Below, one piece after another: positions 1 to 12,402 of a stretch of 64,000 bases of DNA. This DNA comes from Ipomoea triloba (lineage: Eukaryota; Streptophyta; Magnoliopsida; Solanales; Convolvulaceae): assembly GCF_003576645.1 (NCBI RefSeq), contig NC_044919.1:18252083-18316082 (forward strand), read 5' to 3'. The notes under the pieces were generated by a model. That model was not told the origin of the DNA. It saw only the letters and a list, made by a program, of their open reading frames with translations, and did not search any database. Position 1 is the stretch's first letter, and each line of letters opens with the position of its first letter. The position numbers were made by a program, and so were the translations under genes.

Positions 1-1168
1 CTATCGGACTAAGGGCGGGGATGTAGATGAGTTGGACTCGTGAGAGGCCGCTATTTCGCACACACTCACTTTCACAGGGGTTTGCTACCTAATGTGGCCA
101 CACTTAGGCACAAAGCATATCAAACATCATCCACACAAGTATTTAAATCCAAGAACATAAAGCTAACAATTTTAAAGCAATTTCTTCAACATCTCAACCA
201 CATAACTAGTTTCGGGGCCACCAATCCCCTATCCAATCTAAGCAATCATGAAAATAAGAAAACAAGAAAAAGCAATTGAAGATTCAAAGAAAGCAAAAAC
301 GAAATCAAAATAGATATTGAAAAGAAGAGTTACCATCCATGGAAAATGGGTTCTATTACATTTTTGCCTTCAACCTTCTACCCTTCTACCATTGTTTCTT
401 GAATCTATTCTAAGGAAAATAAAGTTTTCCCCCAAGAGGGGAGAAAACAAAGAAAACTTCATATCTAAAACTATTTTCTAGCTGCTAGGTTTTTTAACAT
501 TTCGAAAAAGGGGTTTAAATAGGCAACACGAAGCCAAAAATCCAAAATGGCCCCTGTGGCCGGATCACGCCAGCACCACGCGTGGATGGGGGCGTGGATG
601 GCTACTGGAAACGATCCATCCCACCCACACGCGTGTTGGCTGCGTGGACGGTCCCTACTTGGTGGCTTCTTTGCTTCCTGCTCTGTTTTGGCCTTGAATC
701 CCTTTTCAATCTGCAGAAATAACTTCAAAACTTCTTCTAAAGTTGTGTTAGATGTTTTTGATCACATCTGAGTTTAAATGCATGAAATTGTTATAAACGG
801 CTGGCAAAACTTCCATATTTTATCCTATTCTTGACCCTTAAATTATACTATTCTTGGTGTTTATCAACCATTCAGCCTTTGCAACCATTAGGTCGTAAGT
901 TCTTCTACTCTTTGAATCTTTAGTCTTTTGTCTTATTCTTTGAACCATTCGAGAGATAACCATTGAGTTACTCTTTGAACCGTTGTTGCGACTAATCTCT
1001 TGAGTTAACATTCGAATGAACTGAATTGTTACTATTCAAGGTACCATTCGGTTGCATTTGAATGTAGAGCAAAAATAAATCTTAAGTCTAGAATATAAAA
1101 TAATTGGGGTCTAAAATTCATATCATTTGGTATCATCAAAATCTAAAACCAAATGTTCCTAACACAAA
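1..1168. other. Intergenic, no gene recognised
   Basis: Only short open frames without recognisable domains are present. Around 540-670 there is a locally GC-richer stretch with repeated GTGGATGG-like words. The rest is AT-rich and could be decayed LTR-retrotransposon sequence, but I could not find paired LTRs. Confidence 0.4.
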
Positions 1169-1890
1169 ACTCTAGGTGCATAATTTTAAAGCGTAGGGAC
1201 ATAACTTTCTAGCTTAAGGTGCATGAATTTAAGTTATAAGGTGCACAACTTTGATTCCTTGATTGCCTCACATAAACATTAGGAATAACGACTTCCAACT
1301 CTAAGTGCATAATTTTAAAGCATAGAGAGCATAATTTTCCAACTTAAGGTGCATGCGTTTAAGTAAAAAGGTGTGAAACTTTGACTCCTTCATTGCCTCA
1401 CATTAAACATTAGTAATAACGACTTCCAGACTCTAGGTGCATAAATTTAAAGTTTAGTGAACATAACTTTTCAGCTTAAGGTGCATGAGTATAAGCCGTA
1501 AGATGCAAAACTTTGATTCCTTGTTTACTTCACATTAAAAATTGGGAATAACGACTTCCAAACTCTAGGTGAATAATTTTAAAGCGTAGTGAGCATAACT
1601 TTCCAGCTTAAAGTGCATTCGTTTAAGGCGTAAGATGCACAACTTTGACTCCTTGATTGCCTCACATTAAACATTAAGAATAACGACTTCCATACTCTAG
1701 GTTCATAAATTTAAAGCTTAGGGAACATAACTTTCCAACTTAAGGTACATGAGTTTAAGTCATAAGGTGCACAATTTTGATTCCTTGATTACCTCACATT
1801 AAACCTTAGGAATAATGACTTTCATACTCTAGGTGCATACCTTTAAAGTTTATGGAGCATAGCTTCGACACTTGAGTACTTGAGGTGCAT
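1169..1890. repeat. Tandem repeat, period about 132 bp, 5-6 units
   Basis: The word ACTCTAGGTGCATAA (or a close variant) recurs at 1169, 1298, 1430, 1562, 1694 and 1826, spaced 129, 132, 132, 132 and 132 bp. Each unit also contains an AAGGTGCATGAGTTTAAG-like word, a GGTGCACAACTTTGA-like word and a GGAATAACGACTTCCA-like word in the same order. The last unit is partial. No open frame runs through the array, so it looks like a small local satellite rather than coding repeats. Confidence 0.88.
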
Positions 1891-2029
1891 AATTCTGAAA
1901 CTTATAGTATAGTATCATGATCGAACTCAAATCATGTCTAATTTTTCTCCTTTAAATTTATTTCTCTCTCTTTTTTTTCTTTTACATAAATAAGATATTA
2001 TATAAAAATGTATCATTAAAAAACTCTTA

Positions 2030-2795
2030 CACTGAAAGTAATATTTTTTTTTGTTTCGGTCCCCCGACTATAATATTCCTTCCAAGTTAGGTCACTGATT
2101 ATCAATATTTTTGAATTTGGTTCATGATTATCTATTTTCTTCCACATTTGGTTCATCACTGAATTTGTTGGCCAACCTAAGCCGAAAAAGCAAATTATCA
2201 GTCCACAAGCTGTGTGGATCACAATCCAAAACGTCGTTTAAATGTAAAAAAAAAAAAAAGTTCCTTGCTTTGTGAGCGTGTTAGAATAATAAATATTCTG
2301 GGATAAGATAATGTATTTTGTGAGTTAGAATAATGTACTTTATGTGTTAGAATAATAAAATTTATGGAGTAAGATAATGTATTTTATGAGTTAAGAATAA
2401 TGTATAATGTAATTTATGTGTTAAAATAATAAAATTTCTGGAGTAAGATAATGTATTTTTAGTTAGAATAATGTATTTTATATGTATTTTTAGATCGTAG
2501 TCCACACAACCACAGTCCACGCAATTGAGCTGAAATGTAGGTACCAAAAAGTAAAAACAAGGCTAGTCAAGTCGAAAACTAAGTACGAAAAAGTATTTTT
2601 TTAAAAAAAAAGAAAAAAAGAAAAAAAAAACAAGGTACCAAAAATTTATTTTGTGGTTTTTTTCTTGGGTTAGGGTTGCCGAAAAATTGAGCAAGAGACC
2701 AAATATGAAAGCAATTGAAGTAATGCATCAAAATTGAAAATCTCGATAGTGTGACCTAATTTGATTGGAGTATCATAGTCGAGGGACCAAAAGTG
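2030..2795. mobile_element. Non-autonomous TIR DNA transposon, Mutator-like
   Basis: The left end contains CACTGAAAG, then GGTCCCCCGACTATAATATTCC and AAGTTAGGTCAC. The right end read in reverse complement gives CACTTTTGGTCCCTCGAC, then ATGATACTCC and AAATTAGGTCAC, so the element has imperfect inverted termini of about 45 bp. It is flanked by the direct repeat AAAAAACTCT (2018-2027 and 2797-2806), which fits a 9-11 bp Mutator target duplication. The interior holds AT-rich repeated words (GTTAGAATAATGTA) at 2280-2490, related to 8190-8530. There is no transposase frame. Confidence 0.62.
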
Positions 2796-2880
2796 AAAAA
2801 AACTCTAATATATTCAAATGATAATTGATTAATTAGTGTTATTTGAATGAACTTGCATCATTACTTTTATGAATCTGGAT

Positions 2881-3118
2881 CCACGATACAACATAGATGT
2901 TGGTCCATTGTATAATTTGTCAATACAAGTCAATGTAGGCAAATTATTGTGTGAATCATGGTTCACATAATTGTGTGGACCATGAATGTAATATACATTT
3001 TTTAATGTACTAAAAGTACATTATTTGTGTATTGAATGTATATTATTTGATAATATATAAAAAAATCATTTACTTTCAAATAATGTACTTTATGTATACA
3101 AATAATGTACTTTTAGTA
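2881..3118. repeat. AT-rich dispersed repeat hosting the foldback element
   Basis: This stretch has ACCATG/TGGTTCACA words followed by repeated AATGTACTTTTAGTA-like words. It resumes after the foldback element at 4064-4120, so it is the target into which that element inserted. A similar composition occurs at 59640-59945. It is probably a non-autonomous element, but I could not fix its ends. Confidence 0.4.
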
Positions 3119-3127
3119 TATTAAAAA

Positions 3128-4054
3128 GGGAAAATGACATCTTTAGTAACTGAGTTATAGGGGTAATGTAGACTCAGTCCCTGAGTTATGGCCGTATCCG
3201 AGTTTAGTCCCTCAGTTATTCGCGAAGTGGCGAGTTTAGTCCCTGGCTATTAAATTTGATGAAAAAATTAAAAAAAATATTCAAAATTTGAGGGGTAAAA
3301 TAGGAAATTCACATTTTATTGTTCTTCTTATATCAAAATCACTTTTACAACAGTATTTTTCACTTCTTAGCCTAATTATTTTCAATATTCTTCAATTTTA
3401 AAAGCATTTCAATAACTTTCAAATGACTTGTTAGGAACCTAACTCTCGTATAACACACTTAAGATTTAGCACAAATAAAGAAATGCATGATCATTGTATT
3501 TAGGTGTATGAAACACACTATTCTAACAAGTTTTTATTTTTTTTACTAAGCAACAAATGTAATAAAATTAAAACTTTTGAGATAGGATAGTGTGTAAAAA
3601 AATCTCAAAAGTTTTAATTTTATTACATTTGTTGCTTAGTAAAAAAATAAAAACTTGTTATGAGAGTGTGTTCCATACACCTAAATACAATGATCATGCA
3701 TTTCTTTATTTGTGCTAAATCTTAAGTGTGTTATACGAGAGTCAGGTTCCTAACAAGTCATTTGAAAGTTATTGAAATGCTTTTAAAATTGAAGAATATT
3801 GAAAATAATTAGGCTAAGAAGTGAAAAATAATGTTGTAAAAGTGGTTTTGACATAAGAAGAAGAATAAAATGTGAATTTCCTATTTTACCCCTTAAATTT
3901 TGAATATTTTTAAATTTTTTTGTCAAATTTAATGGCCAGGGACTAAACTCGCCACTTCGCGAATAACTGAGGGACTAAACTCGGATACGGCCATAACTCA
4001 GGGACTGAGTCTACACTACCCCTATAACTTAGGGACTAAAGATGCCATTTTCCC
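3128..4054. mobile_element. Foldback MULE-like element, copy 1
   Basis: A 927-bp near-perfect hairpin: two arms of about 455 bp in inverted orientation around an 18-nt loop at 3584-3601. Termini are GGGAAAATGACATCTTTAGT and its near inverse at 4035-4054. It is flanked by a perfect 9-bp target duplication TATTAAAAA (3119-3127 and 4055-4063), the size typical of Mutator superfamily insertions. There is no coding capacity, so it must depend on a transposase encoded elsewhere. A second copy lies at 57195-58132. Transcription across the element would give a long double-stranded RNA. Confidence 0.93.
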
Positions 4055-4124
4055 TATTAAAAATGTACTTTTTATTTATAATTCACATAAATATGGACCA
4101 TAGTCAATGCAATAATGATTGGCC

Positions 4125-7100
4125 AATGTGATATTCATGGATACCCAAACCTCTCTTGGTTCAACCTCAAGATCATTAGCAAGTAGGTCCTCTCTACCAT
4201 GGGTAGTTGTAGGAGATTTTAATGATCTCCTATACCAGACGGAGAAGAGAGGGGGTAATCCGCATCCTAATCATCTGCTTCAAGGGTTCGGGGAGGCTTT
4301 GGATGATTGTAGGCTGGTCCAGCTGCCTATGCGGGGCTATCAGTACACTTGGGAGAGGGGAAAAGGTACTGCAGGATGGATTGAGGAGAGATTGGATAAG
4401 GTCTTGGCAACCTTGAGTTGGTGTGGACTGCGAGATGAAGCTTTTGTTGAGAATATCATGACCCGTACCTCGGATCACTCCGCTATCTTTTTGAGTGTCA
4501 ATCCGACCGTTCTACACTCAGGTGGAGTTTCCAGGGGTTTCAAGTTTGAGATGGCCTGGCTCCTTGATGAGGGATGTAGGGGGGTAGTGGAGGACGCATG
4601 GAAGGATGGGATGGAGGGTGGTTTTCTTAATTGTTTACACTTGTGTGGTGTGAGGCTGAGGAGGTGGGGTGGTGATCACTTTCACAAGTTCGGTCAACGC
4701 ATCAGGACTCTTCGTAGGAATTAGTTATCTTTACGAGGTTCCAGGGACTCGGCTTCCTTGGCAGAGTTCTCGAGGTTGGAAGATCAATTGACCCGCCTAG
4801 AAGCTCAGGAAGATGCTTTCTGGAGGCAACAGGCCAAACAGTATTGGTTGCAGGGAGCTGATGCAAATACCCGCTTCTTCCACAGGTATGCATCTTCCCG
4901 AAAGAAGAAAAACACTTTATCTAGGCTTAAAAATGATGCTGGGGAGTGGGTGGAGGGTCAGGCTATGTTACCTGTTGTTGTGTCCTATTTTGAAAATATC
5001 TTTCAGTCCAATGGGGCTACCACTATGGAGTCTTTCTTTAGTTCTATCATCCCCCGAGTTTCCCAGAGTGATAATGATCTCTTGTTGCGCCCTTTTGATT
5101 GTGATGAGGTCAAAGCGGCTTTGTTCTCTATGTTTCCTGATAAAGCCCCGGGCCCTGATGGAATGAATCCTAGGTTTTACCAACATTACTGGGATGTGGT
5201 GGGTGGGGACGTGTCGGCTTTTGTGATTAACTGTTTGAGCTCTTGTTCTTTTCCCGATGGCCTGAATGATACTAATGTGGTTTTGATTCCTAAGAAGAAT
5301 ATCCCTGAGTCTATATCTGACCTGTGGCCTATTGCATTGTGCAATGTGGTTTACAAGATCATGGCTAAGATCCTGGCTAATAGAATGAAGCATTTGCTGG
5401 GTGACATCATCTCTGAGTCACAGAGTGCCTTCATCCCGAATAGGCTCATTACGGATAACATTCTGGTAGCTGCGGAGGTGGGGCATTTTCTGAATAGGAA
5501 ACAGTGTGGTGTGGTAGGCTGGGGGCTCTAAAGTTGGATATGGTGAAGGCCTATGATCGCATGGAGTGGCCTTTTCTACGGAGAATGTTGCTTGCATTGG
5601 GTTTTGCGAATGCCTGGGTTGATTTAATAATGCTCTGTGTTACTTGAGTTTCTTATCGCTTCTTGGTTAATGGTGCTAGTAGTGAGAGGGTTGTACCGAC
5701 CCGTGGTCTTCGACAGGGTGACCCCCTATCACCATATCTATTTATTATCTGTGCTGAAGGACTCTCCCTGTTACTTTAGAAAGCTCAGGTGGAAGGTTCC
5801 ATACATGGCTGTAGGGTGGCCAGAGGTGCCCCCCAATCTCACATCTTTTCTTTGCAGATGATAGCCTCTTGTTCTTTAAGGCTAATATTCAGGAGGCAGG
5901 TGTGGTTAAGTATTGTTTGGAGTTGTATGAAGAAATGTATGGGCAGGCTGTGAACTATCATAAGTCTAGTATCTGTTTTAGTAGAAATACCTCAGAGCAT
6001 GACAGAGTTAAGGTCGCAGGAGTGCTGGGCGTTAATCAGGCCCCTAACTTTGGAAAATACCTGGGCTTACCAGCTTTTGTGGGGAGGAATAAGAGAGCTG
6101 CATTCGCTTATATTGAGGATAAGATCAAGCAAAGAATTGGTTCTTGGAACAAGAAATTGTTATCTCAGGCAGGTAAGGAAATCTTGTTGAAAAGTGTGGC
6201 ACAAGCAATGCCCACCTTCTCAATGGGGGTTTTGTTGCTCCCTGATACGGTTTGTCTATCTATTGAAAGAACCATGAATAAATATTGGTGGGGTTCTGGT
6301 TCTGAGAGGGGTATTCATTGGAAAGCTTGGGATCGGTTATGTGTGCCAAAGAAGTTTGGAGGTTTGGGTTTCAAGGATCTAAAGGCTTTCAACCTGGCTC
6401 TGTTGGGAAAGCAGGCCTGGAGATTCTTAACAATGACCCACTCTCTCGTTGCTAGAATCTATAAAGCAAGATACTACCCGAAGTCCTCGTTTATTGATGC
6501 TATGTTAGGAAGCTGCCCAAGTTATTGCTGGAGAAGTACTATGGCGGCTCATGACTTAGTTTGTGGAGGTGTGAGACGGAGGATTGGTGATGGCAAATCA
6601 ACTTTAATTTGGGGTCATCCCTGGCTCCCTGATGATTTAAACCCGATGATACAGACGCCTATGCCACCACAGTTAAATGGCTCTCTTGTTGCGGGGCTGA
6701 TTGACGAGAATTCGAATTCATGGGATTCCTCTATTCTTACAAATATATTCACCCCAAATGATGTGGTGCGTATTTCGAGGGTGCCTATCTCCCCGGGCTA
6801 CGAGGACTCATGGTATTGGTTTGGGGACCCAAAGGGTAGCTACTCTGTTAGGAGTGGCTATAGATGTGTTATTGGTGATTTTGAGAGTTCCCCAAACTGC
6901 TTTAGTGATTGGAGCTCCTTGTGGAAATTAAAAGTCCCCCCTAAATGGAAGATGTTTTTGTGGAGAGCCCTAAGTGATGTTTTTCCTGTAACTACCAATT
7001 TGATTATGAAGAGAGTGGAGGTGGATCTTGCATGTCCTAAGTGTGGGTTGGGTCATGAAGATACAATGCATGCACTAATATTGTGTGATTTCTCACAACT

Positions 7101-7894
7101 TGTGTGGCATGAATCACATATTCCTTTCCCTAGCATTGTAGGTGTAACGTTTAATCAGTGGGTTTCGAGTTTGTTATGTTCATTGACTGAGGATAATATT
7201 TGCTTGGCTGTAGCTATTCTTTACCATATTTGGCGCGCAAGAAACAATGCTGTGTGGGATGGATTTCTTCCATCACCAAGAAGATTGGTAGCGGCTGCCG
7301 TGGCTTCTCTTCAAGCTTGGAGGTCAATCAATCCACGCCAGCTGCTGTCTGTTCTGTCACCCACAGCAGCGGATGGGGCGCACCATGCTCAGACCCCTTC
7401 TACTCGACCGAAGTGCTACGTCGACGCCAACTATCATTCCAACACCCTCAAGGCTTCGTTCGGGGCAGTCCTAGTGGAGCCACATGGGGATTTCATCGCT
7501 GCGTGTGCAGGGCCTTTGCCTGATTGCTTCTCTCCTCTCATGGCGGAGGCCATTGCGTGCAAGGAGGCGTTGTCTTGGCTCAGGGGCAGGGGCATGGATT
7601 CGGTTGAGGTTTACGTAGATTGTGCACAACTTCATAGTGGTTTACACAAGGTGGAGGCTCCTTTTTTCTTATGCTGGTTTGTTTATTGATGCATGCAGGA
7701 CGGCGATGTCTTCTTTCTTAAGTTGTCGTATTTTTTTGATTCCTAGATCTTTAAATACTTTAGCACATACTCTCACTATTTCTGCCGTTTCTCAGGCAAG
7801 TTTTTTGTATTGGGACTCTGTCCCCCCTTACTCTATTTCTTCTTTATTATAATATACTCTCTGAGGTTTTGATTTCAAAAAAAAAAAAAAAAAA
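4125..7894 (+). mobile_element. 5'-truncated L1-type LINE retrotransposon
   Basis: Non-LTR retrotransposon on the plus strand, aligned over its whole length with the longer LINE at 41368-46650. It begins inside the endonuclease domain (near 4125-4165), so ORF1 and the endonuclease N-terminus are missing, as expected from incomplete reverse transcription. It ends with the shared 3' motif GGTTTTGATTTC followed by an 18-A tail (7877-7894). I could not identify a target duplication, so the left boundary is approximate. Confidence 0.88.
4165..7852 (+). pseudogene. LINE ORF2 remnant (endonuclease C-term, RT, zinc, RNase H)
   Basis: The reading frame is broken into pieces at 4119-4724, 4758-5531, 5547-5870 (shifted), 5869-7689 and 7622-7852. 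In order they show the end of an APE-type endonuclease (VVVGDFNDLL, TSDHSAIFLS), the RT fingers (FPDKAPGPDGMN, SESQSAFIPNRLITDN), the RT catalytic FADD at 5851-5862, a zinc-binding zf-RVT motif CPKCGLGHEDTMHALILC near 7036-7090, and a C-terminal RNase H (CYVDANYH, MAEAIACKEALSW, VYVDC). Internal stops and frameshifts make it non-functional. The RT-zinc-RNase H order is typical of plant L1-clade LINEs. Confidence 0.88.
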
Positions 7895-8189
7895 GTTGAC
7901 AACAATTTGTCAAATATCTTGTGATTAAGCGACATAGAGTTATTATCTCAAATGGGAAGTTATGAGTAGTACTCAGAAAAAAAAAATTGCTAACAATTTT
8001 ATAATTTTTTTAATGTTAGGTTTTCTAACTTTGTTAGGTTTTCTAACTTATGTCAAGCCACTCAGGTCTCCCAGTAAGTACATACTATCCTCATGTTTTG
8101 AGGGATCGGAGCAAGTGCTCAGGGTAATTGGTCGAATCAACTGATCTAGTCCTGCGAGGCAAATGAGAATAATATTGTGTGGACCACGG
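7895..8189. other. Intergenic, nothing recognised
   Basis: Sequence between the LINE poly-A and the AT-rich repeat. It has short open frames only and I see no domain or repeat in it. Confidence 0.4.
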
Positions 8190-8530
8190 TACAAAAACAC
8201 ATCAAGTACATTATTCTAACTCATAAAATATATTATTTTAACACATAAAATACGTTATTCTAAATCATAAAATACATTATCTTACCCTAAAAGTTTTATT
8301 ATTCTAACATATAAAGTATATTATATGTTATTCTAACTCATAAAATACATTATTCTAACACATAAAGTATATTAGTCTAACTCATAAAATACATTATCTT
8401 ACCCAAAAAATTTCATTATTCTAATACATATATAAAATAGATTATTCTAACACATAAAGTACATTATTCTAATTCATAAAATACATTATCTTACTCAAAA
8501 TGTTCATTATTGTAACCTGAGTGTGGAGCA
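8190..8530. repeat. AT-rich repeat of ATTCTAACTCATAAAATACATT-like units
   Basis: About twelve degenerate copies of a roughly 20-24 bp word (TTCTAACACATAAAGTACAT and variants). The reverse complement of this word forms the core of the element at 2030-2795 (2280-2490). It starts next to a GTGTGGACCACGG word and ends near GAGTGTGGAGCAC, so it may be a related non-autonomous element in the opposite orientation. Confidence 0.55.
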
Positions 8531-8966
8531 CTGCATTTTTATTAACATTAAAATAATGTCATTTTAGAACTTGGTACACATAGCTGCAATAAGCTGCCTC
8601 AACCGTTAATTTGCTTGCGTAATTGAAGTGCCGAAATAGCATTACTAAAGCAAACAACAGAAAGGGAAAACCGCCTTCCCACAAGGAGAGAAAACTAACT
8701 TCCAAGAACAAAAATTGGCGCAAAATGACGCGACTTAACGTTTGCCTTTCCTCATTTCTTCTGCACCTTTAACGTGCACTCCAAGCTCATCTTCCCTCTA
8801 AATCTACTTATATTTAAACGGCCAACCCCACTTTCTCTTCTCCACATCTACAAACAACAACGTGATCGAACTTGTTACGAAATTTTTCTTTTTCTTTTGA
8901 GCCACAGTTGGTTCAATAATATAATCCTTGTGGTTCAATAATTATATTATTGGTTTGCGAGAGCAG
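8531..8966 (+). promoter_or_regulatory. Upstream region and 5' UTR of the ARM gene
   Basis: Non-repetitive sequence before the start codon of the ARM-repeat gene. A TATA-like ATATTTAAAC occurs near 8808-8818, about 150 bp before the ATG at 8967, followed by a pyrimidine-rich leader. The assignment rests only on position and this motif. Confidence 0.35.
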
Positions 8967-11916
8967 ATGGATCGGCGGTCATCGGCAGAGAGTGAATTGG
9001 GAAGCTTTTGCGTCCAGATTTCTGAGCTGAACGCAAGAATTGAGGCACAGAGCAGCATAGAGTCGAAAAACAGCGCCAATCTTGCAAATTCCGCTTCTGC
9101 AGCAGAGATTGGAGCGCCTGAGAAAAAGTTAACCCTTTTTGCACTGAGGCTGGCAGTGTTGGAGAAAGCAGCGACGGGGCTAGGAACGCTCGGCTTCATC
9201 TGGGCAACGGTTGTTCTTCTAGGCGGTTTCGCCATCACTCTGGGCAGCACTGATTTTTGGTTCATAACCATCATCTTGTTGATAGAGGGGGCTAGGATTT
9301 TTAGCAGGAGTCATGAACTTGAGTGGCAGCACCAGGCTACATGGTCCATCACCAACATTGGGATCAATAGTTTTCGCGCAATCAAATCCGGGTCTCACTG
9401 CATTGCCAACGCGCTTTGCAGGCCAGTGAGAAAGGCAAGCAGCAGCAATAATCAGAGAACAAGGGAAGTAATGCAAAGCCGGGTTTGGGCAAGTTCAGAG
9501 GTTCCTCTGTTTCCCTATGCTAAATGGATGTTTATTTCCAGAAATGTTAGCAAGTTTCTTTATTGGCTCCAAATTGTATCTGCCACAGCCTGTTTGGTGC
9601 TCTCGTTGTCTCGGTTGATCGCACAAGACTATGGCGAAATAGCCAAGGGAGACACGGATAGGAGAAACCGGAAATCCGCTCTCAACATATTCTACTCCCT
9701 GGCATTGGCAGAGGCTTTGCTGTTTCTGTTGGAGAAGGCCTACTGGGAATGGAAAATCATGTCCCAGAAGCTACTGGAAGAGGTGAATAGGGAGTGCGAA
9801 TTGGGGCCTTACGGCATGGCTGCTGTGAGGAGATTCTTCTATGATGCATATTCCAAGTGTGTGAATGGAAGCATCTTTGATGGGGTGAAGATGGACATGG
9901 TTTCATTTGGCATGGAACTGCTGGCCTCAAACGCCCGGGATGAACACCTCACCGGGGCTCGAATCTTGAGGAAATTGGCAACGAGCACTCGGTTTTCTGA
10001 TGCCACTCTGCAGAAGATTGGGACAAACATATCAGTAATGGAAAGGGTGGTGGAGATGTTGAACTGGAAAAACCAGGAGGATGAAGAGATAAGGCTATCT
10101 GCAGCTGAAATCCTATCAAAACTGGCTGGCAAAAAGCAGAATGCTCTTCGGGTTGCTGCTATTCCTGGCGCTATGGAGTCTATATCTTCACTTCTGCAGA
10201 TCAACAGGAGCTCTTCTGCAGCAGGTATCTGTGATGAAATCTATGAAAAGGGCATGGTTTCTAAGAGTGAACATTTCAACCATTTGGGGCTGCTCATTTT
10301 GAAGAAACTCGCCCGTGATCACGACAACTGTGGAAAGATTGGCAACATAGGAGGAGGAGGAGGAGGAGGCCTTCTACCCAAGATTATAGACTTCACAAGA
10401 GATGGAGAGAGGTTACTGAAAGGGGATGGAATGGCTACACAGACACAGATTTTGACGCTTACGCGATCTCTCCAGCTCTTAAAGATGCTGGCAGGCACCA
10501 CAGGCAGCGTGGGCAAAGAGCTGAGACAGCAAATATCTGAAGTAGTGCTCACCATCAGCAACATCAGAGATATACTCGAGTATGGCCAGAATTTTCCTGC
10601 ATTGCAGCACTTGGGGATAGATATCCTGAAATGTCTGGCCCTTGAGGCGGATGCATCGCAGAGGATTGGAGCCACAGGCGGAGTCCTCAATCACCTCTTC
10701 AACATTCTTTTTAAAGCAGACACGAACAAAAGGCTTAACCATGTAAGAAATGCAGCTGGAGAAGCACTTGCTATGCTGCTGCTAGGTAGCGAGACCAATT
10801 GCCACCGCGTTTTGAAGTTGAAGGTAACGGGTAGGCTCATTGAAGCTCTGGAAGATCCACTTCTGCGCATAAATGCAGCAAGGATCCTAAGGAATTTGTG
10901 TGTCTATGGTGGAACAAATTGCTGCTTTGATCATCTCAGAAGCCTCGTCCCAGCTGGAGTTACTGTAAGCCAACCCTCTGATCTGCACATACTTCTTCTC
11001 ATCTTGTCCCAATATTTAATTTTGTCAAATGCAATATGGCCAAAAGAAATTAGGAGTTCAAAACACCTCTCATTTAAAAAAATTAATATGATTAGCTCCT
11101 TAATTGGGTTGGTCATTACCATTAAACCAAAAGCTATAACTAGTAACTCTGCCACACTTTTAACTACTGTGACACTGTCTATGACTTGGCTCTTATAACA
11201 CTTGTTAAGATCACGTGCTTGTCACTATGTCAAAAGCAATAATTAGTAGAAGGTGTAACTTTATTTTCTTATACCGCCAAACATTTTCAAGAGTTAGACT
11301 TTGACCCTTTATAGGCCTCCGCCCAACAATTACAACCTCTGCCTAACAGTCTGAGACTTGAGCATGGTACGGGCTTAAAAATGCTTCTAATATATAATTA
11401 GGGTCTACTCAGAACACATGCATGCATTATCCCAATTAATTAAATTCATCCTTGAATTAATTTGCCCGCCGCATGCAGGTTCTTCAAGGAATCTGGTCAG
11501 AGCAAGAAAAACTGCAGGAAATGATGATTGGACTAGCAGCACAGGTGTTCAAATTCATGACTCCTGAGGAATCAACCATCATGCTTCAGAAAGCCGGAAT
11601 TCAAGAATGTGAAGTGGCGGATAAGCTAGTTCAGATTCTGGCGAAACACGAGTACCCATCAGTTAAGGTTCCAAGAATGAGGAGGTTTGCGATAGAGTTA
11701 GCAATTTGGATGATGAGAGACGACAAAACAAGTAGTGCAGTAGAGGTTTTGAGGAATCTGGGAATGGAGAGACGGTTGGAGTGTGTGATGGAAACCACAT
11801 CAGAGCTGGAGAACTTTGATGTTTTCTCGGGGACGGTTGGGATGAATCGATGCCCTCAAACTATGCACTCGCTGCTTCATACTGCGATCAACTTGCTTGC
11901 CCGCAGTTCCAATTGA
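8967..11916 (+). CDS. ARM-repeat membrane protein (BLE2-like)
   Basis: Two exons, 8967-10964 and 11479-11916, with GTAAGC donor and GCATGCAG acceptor in phase 0, encode about 811 aa. The frame is open upstream to 8928, but only through a TTG codon. The first ATG is at 8967 (MDRRSSAESE). Three hydrophobic segments are visible near residues 70-113 (a hairpin: GFIWATVVLLGG...FWFITIILLIEG), 191-215 and 235-258. The C-terminal two thirds is alpha-helical with leucine-rich ARM-like repeats (SAAEILSKLAGKKQNALRV, AARILRNLCVYGGTNC), including a glycine run near residue 470. The layout matches plant ARM-superfamily membrane proteins related to rice BLE2, whose role is poorly defined. Family placement is from pattern memory, and no function can be read from the sequence. 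The intron carries a dispersed repeat (11113-11335). Confidence 0.85.
11113..11335 (-). repeat. Dispersed short repeat (SINE-like) in ARM gene intron
   Basis: It contains, in order, CCAAAAGCTATAACTAG, TTGTTAAGATCACG, a second CAAAAGC...AGTAGAAGG, CTTATACCGCC, CATTTTCAAGAG and GGCCTCCGCCCAACAAT. The same ordered words occur twice in GS2 intron 6 (22598-23035) and, in reverse, at 19397-19580. On the minus strand the CTTGATCCTAACA-TGGTATCAAAG junction resembles a tRNA-derived promoter head or a primer-binding-site junction, so the class is uncertain. Confidence 0.6.
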
Positions 11917-12402
11917 AGATCGACCCAGCCTCATCATCGATGTCCCCCCAAGGGGAATTTCCCCAAAATCCTTCATTCTTTAATTTACTTCAATTCATGT
12001 ACTACTTATCAACAAAATATACACCTACTTGTCAGGCATTATTAAAAATTACACATTTCGCCTTTTAATTTATACGATAATTATAGAATTCATCTTTAAT
12101 TGTTGGTCATCATGCTTAATTTTTGTCCCGAAGTTATCATCGCCGTTGTGTTCTTCGTCCATTTACTAACAAAATATTAGGGATGGAATAATTTGCAACC
12201 TTAATATAGCTTAAGGACGGAAAGTGAGCACGAAAAGTTAATAAAATGACGAAAATTGCAACGCCAATGATAGATTAGAAGCAAAAAGTGAGTGCAATCA
12301 ACAACGATAAATTTTACAATTACCTTATAACGTATAGATGAGGAGTGCAATTTTTCCACTTTTTTCTTTTTTTACACTGAGCCAATAAACATTAAACAAT
12401 TA
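11917..12402. other. 3' flank of ARM gene, AT-rich
   Basis: This holds the probable 3' UTR and an intergenic spacer. Several AATAAA-like words are present but I cannot choose a polyadenylation site. No other gene is seen. Confidence 0.4.

Noticed and set aside
3128..4054. CRISPR-like or bacterial repeat structure
   Set aside because: Regular repeats here are inverted arms of a eukaryotic transposon; the window is plant nuclear DNA and has no spacer arrays.
8928..8966. Longer N-terminus of the ARM protein starting at 8928
   Set aside because: The codon at 8928 is TTG. The first ATG in frame is at 8967 with a reasonable context, and plant genes rarely use TTG.
10965..11198. Continuation of the ARM frame past 10964
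   Set aside because: It reads through a GTAAGC donor into intron sequence. Exon 2 at 11479 restores ARM-like helices in phase 0.
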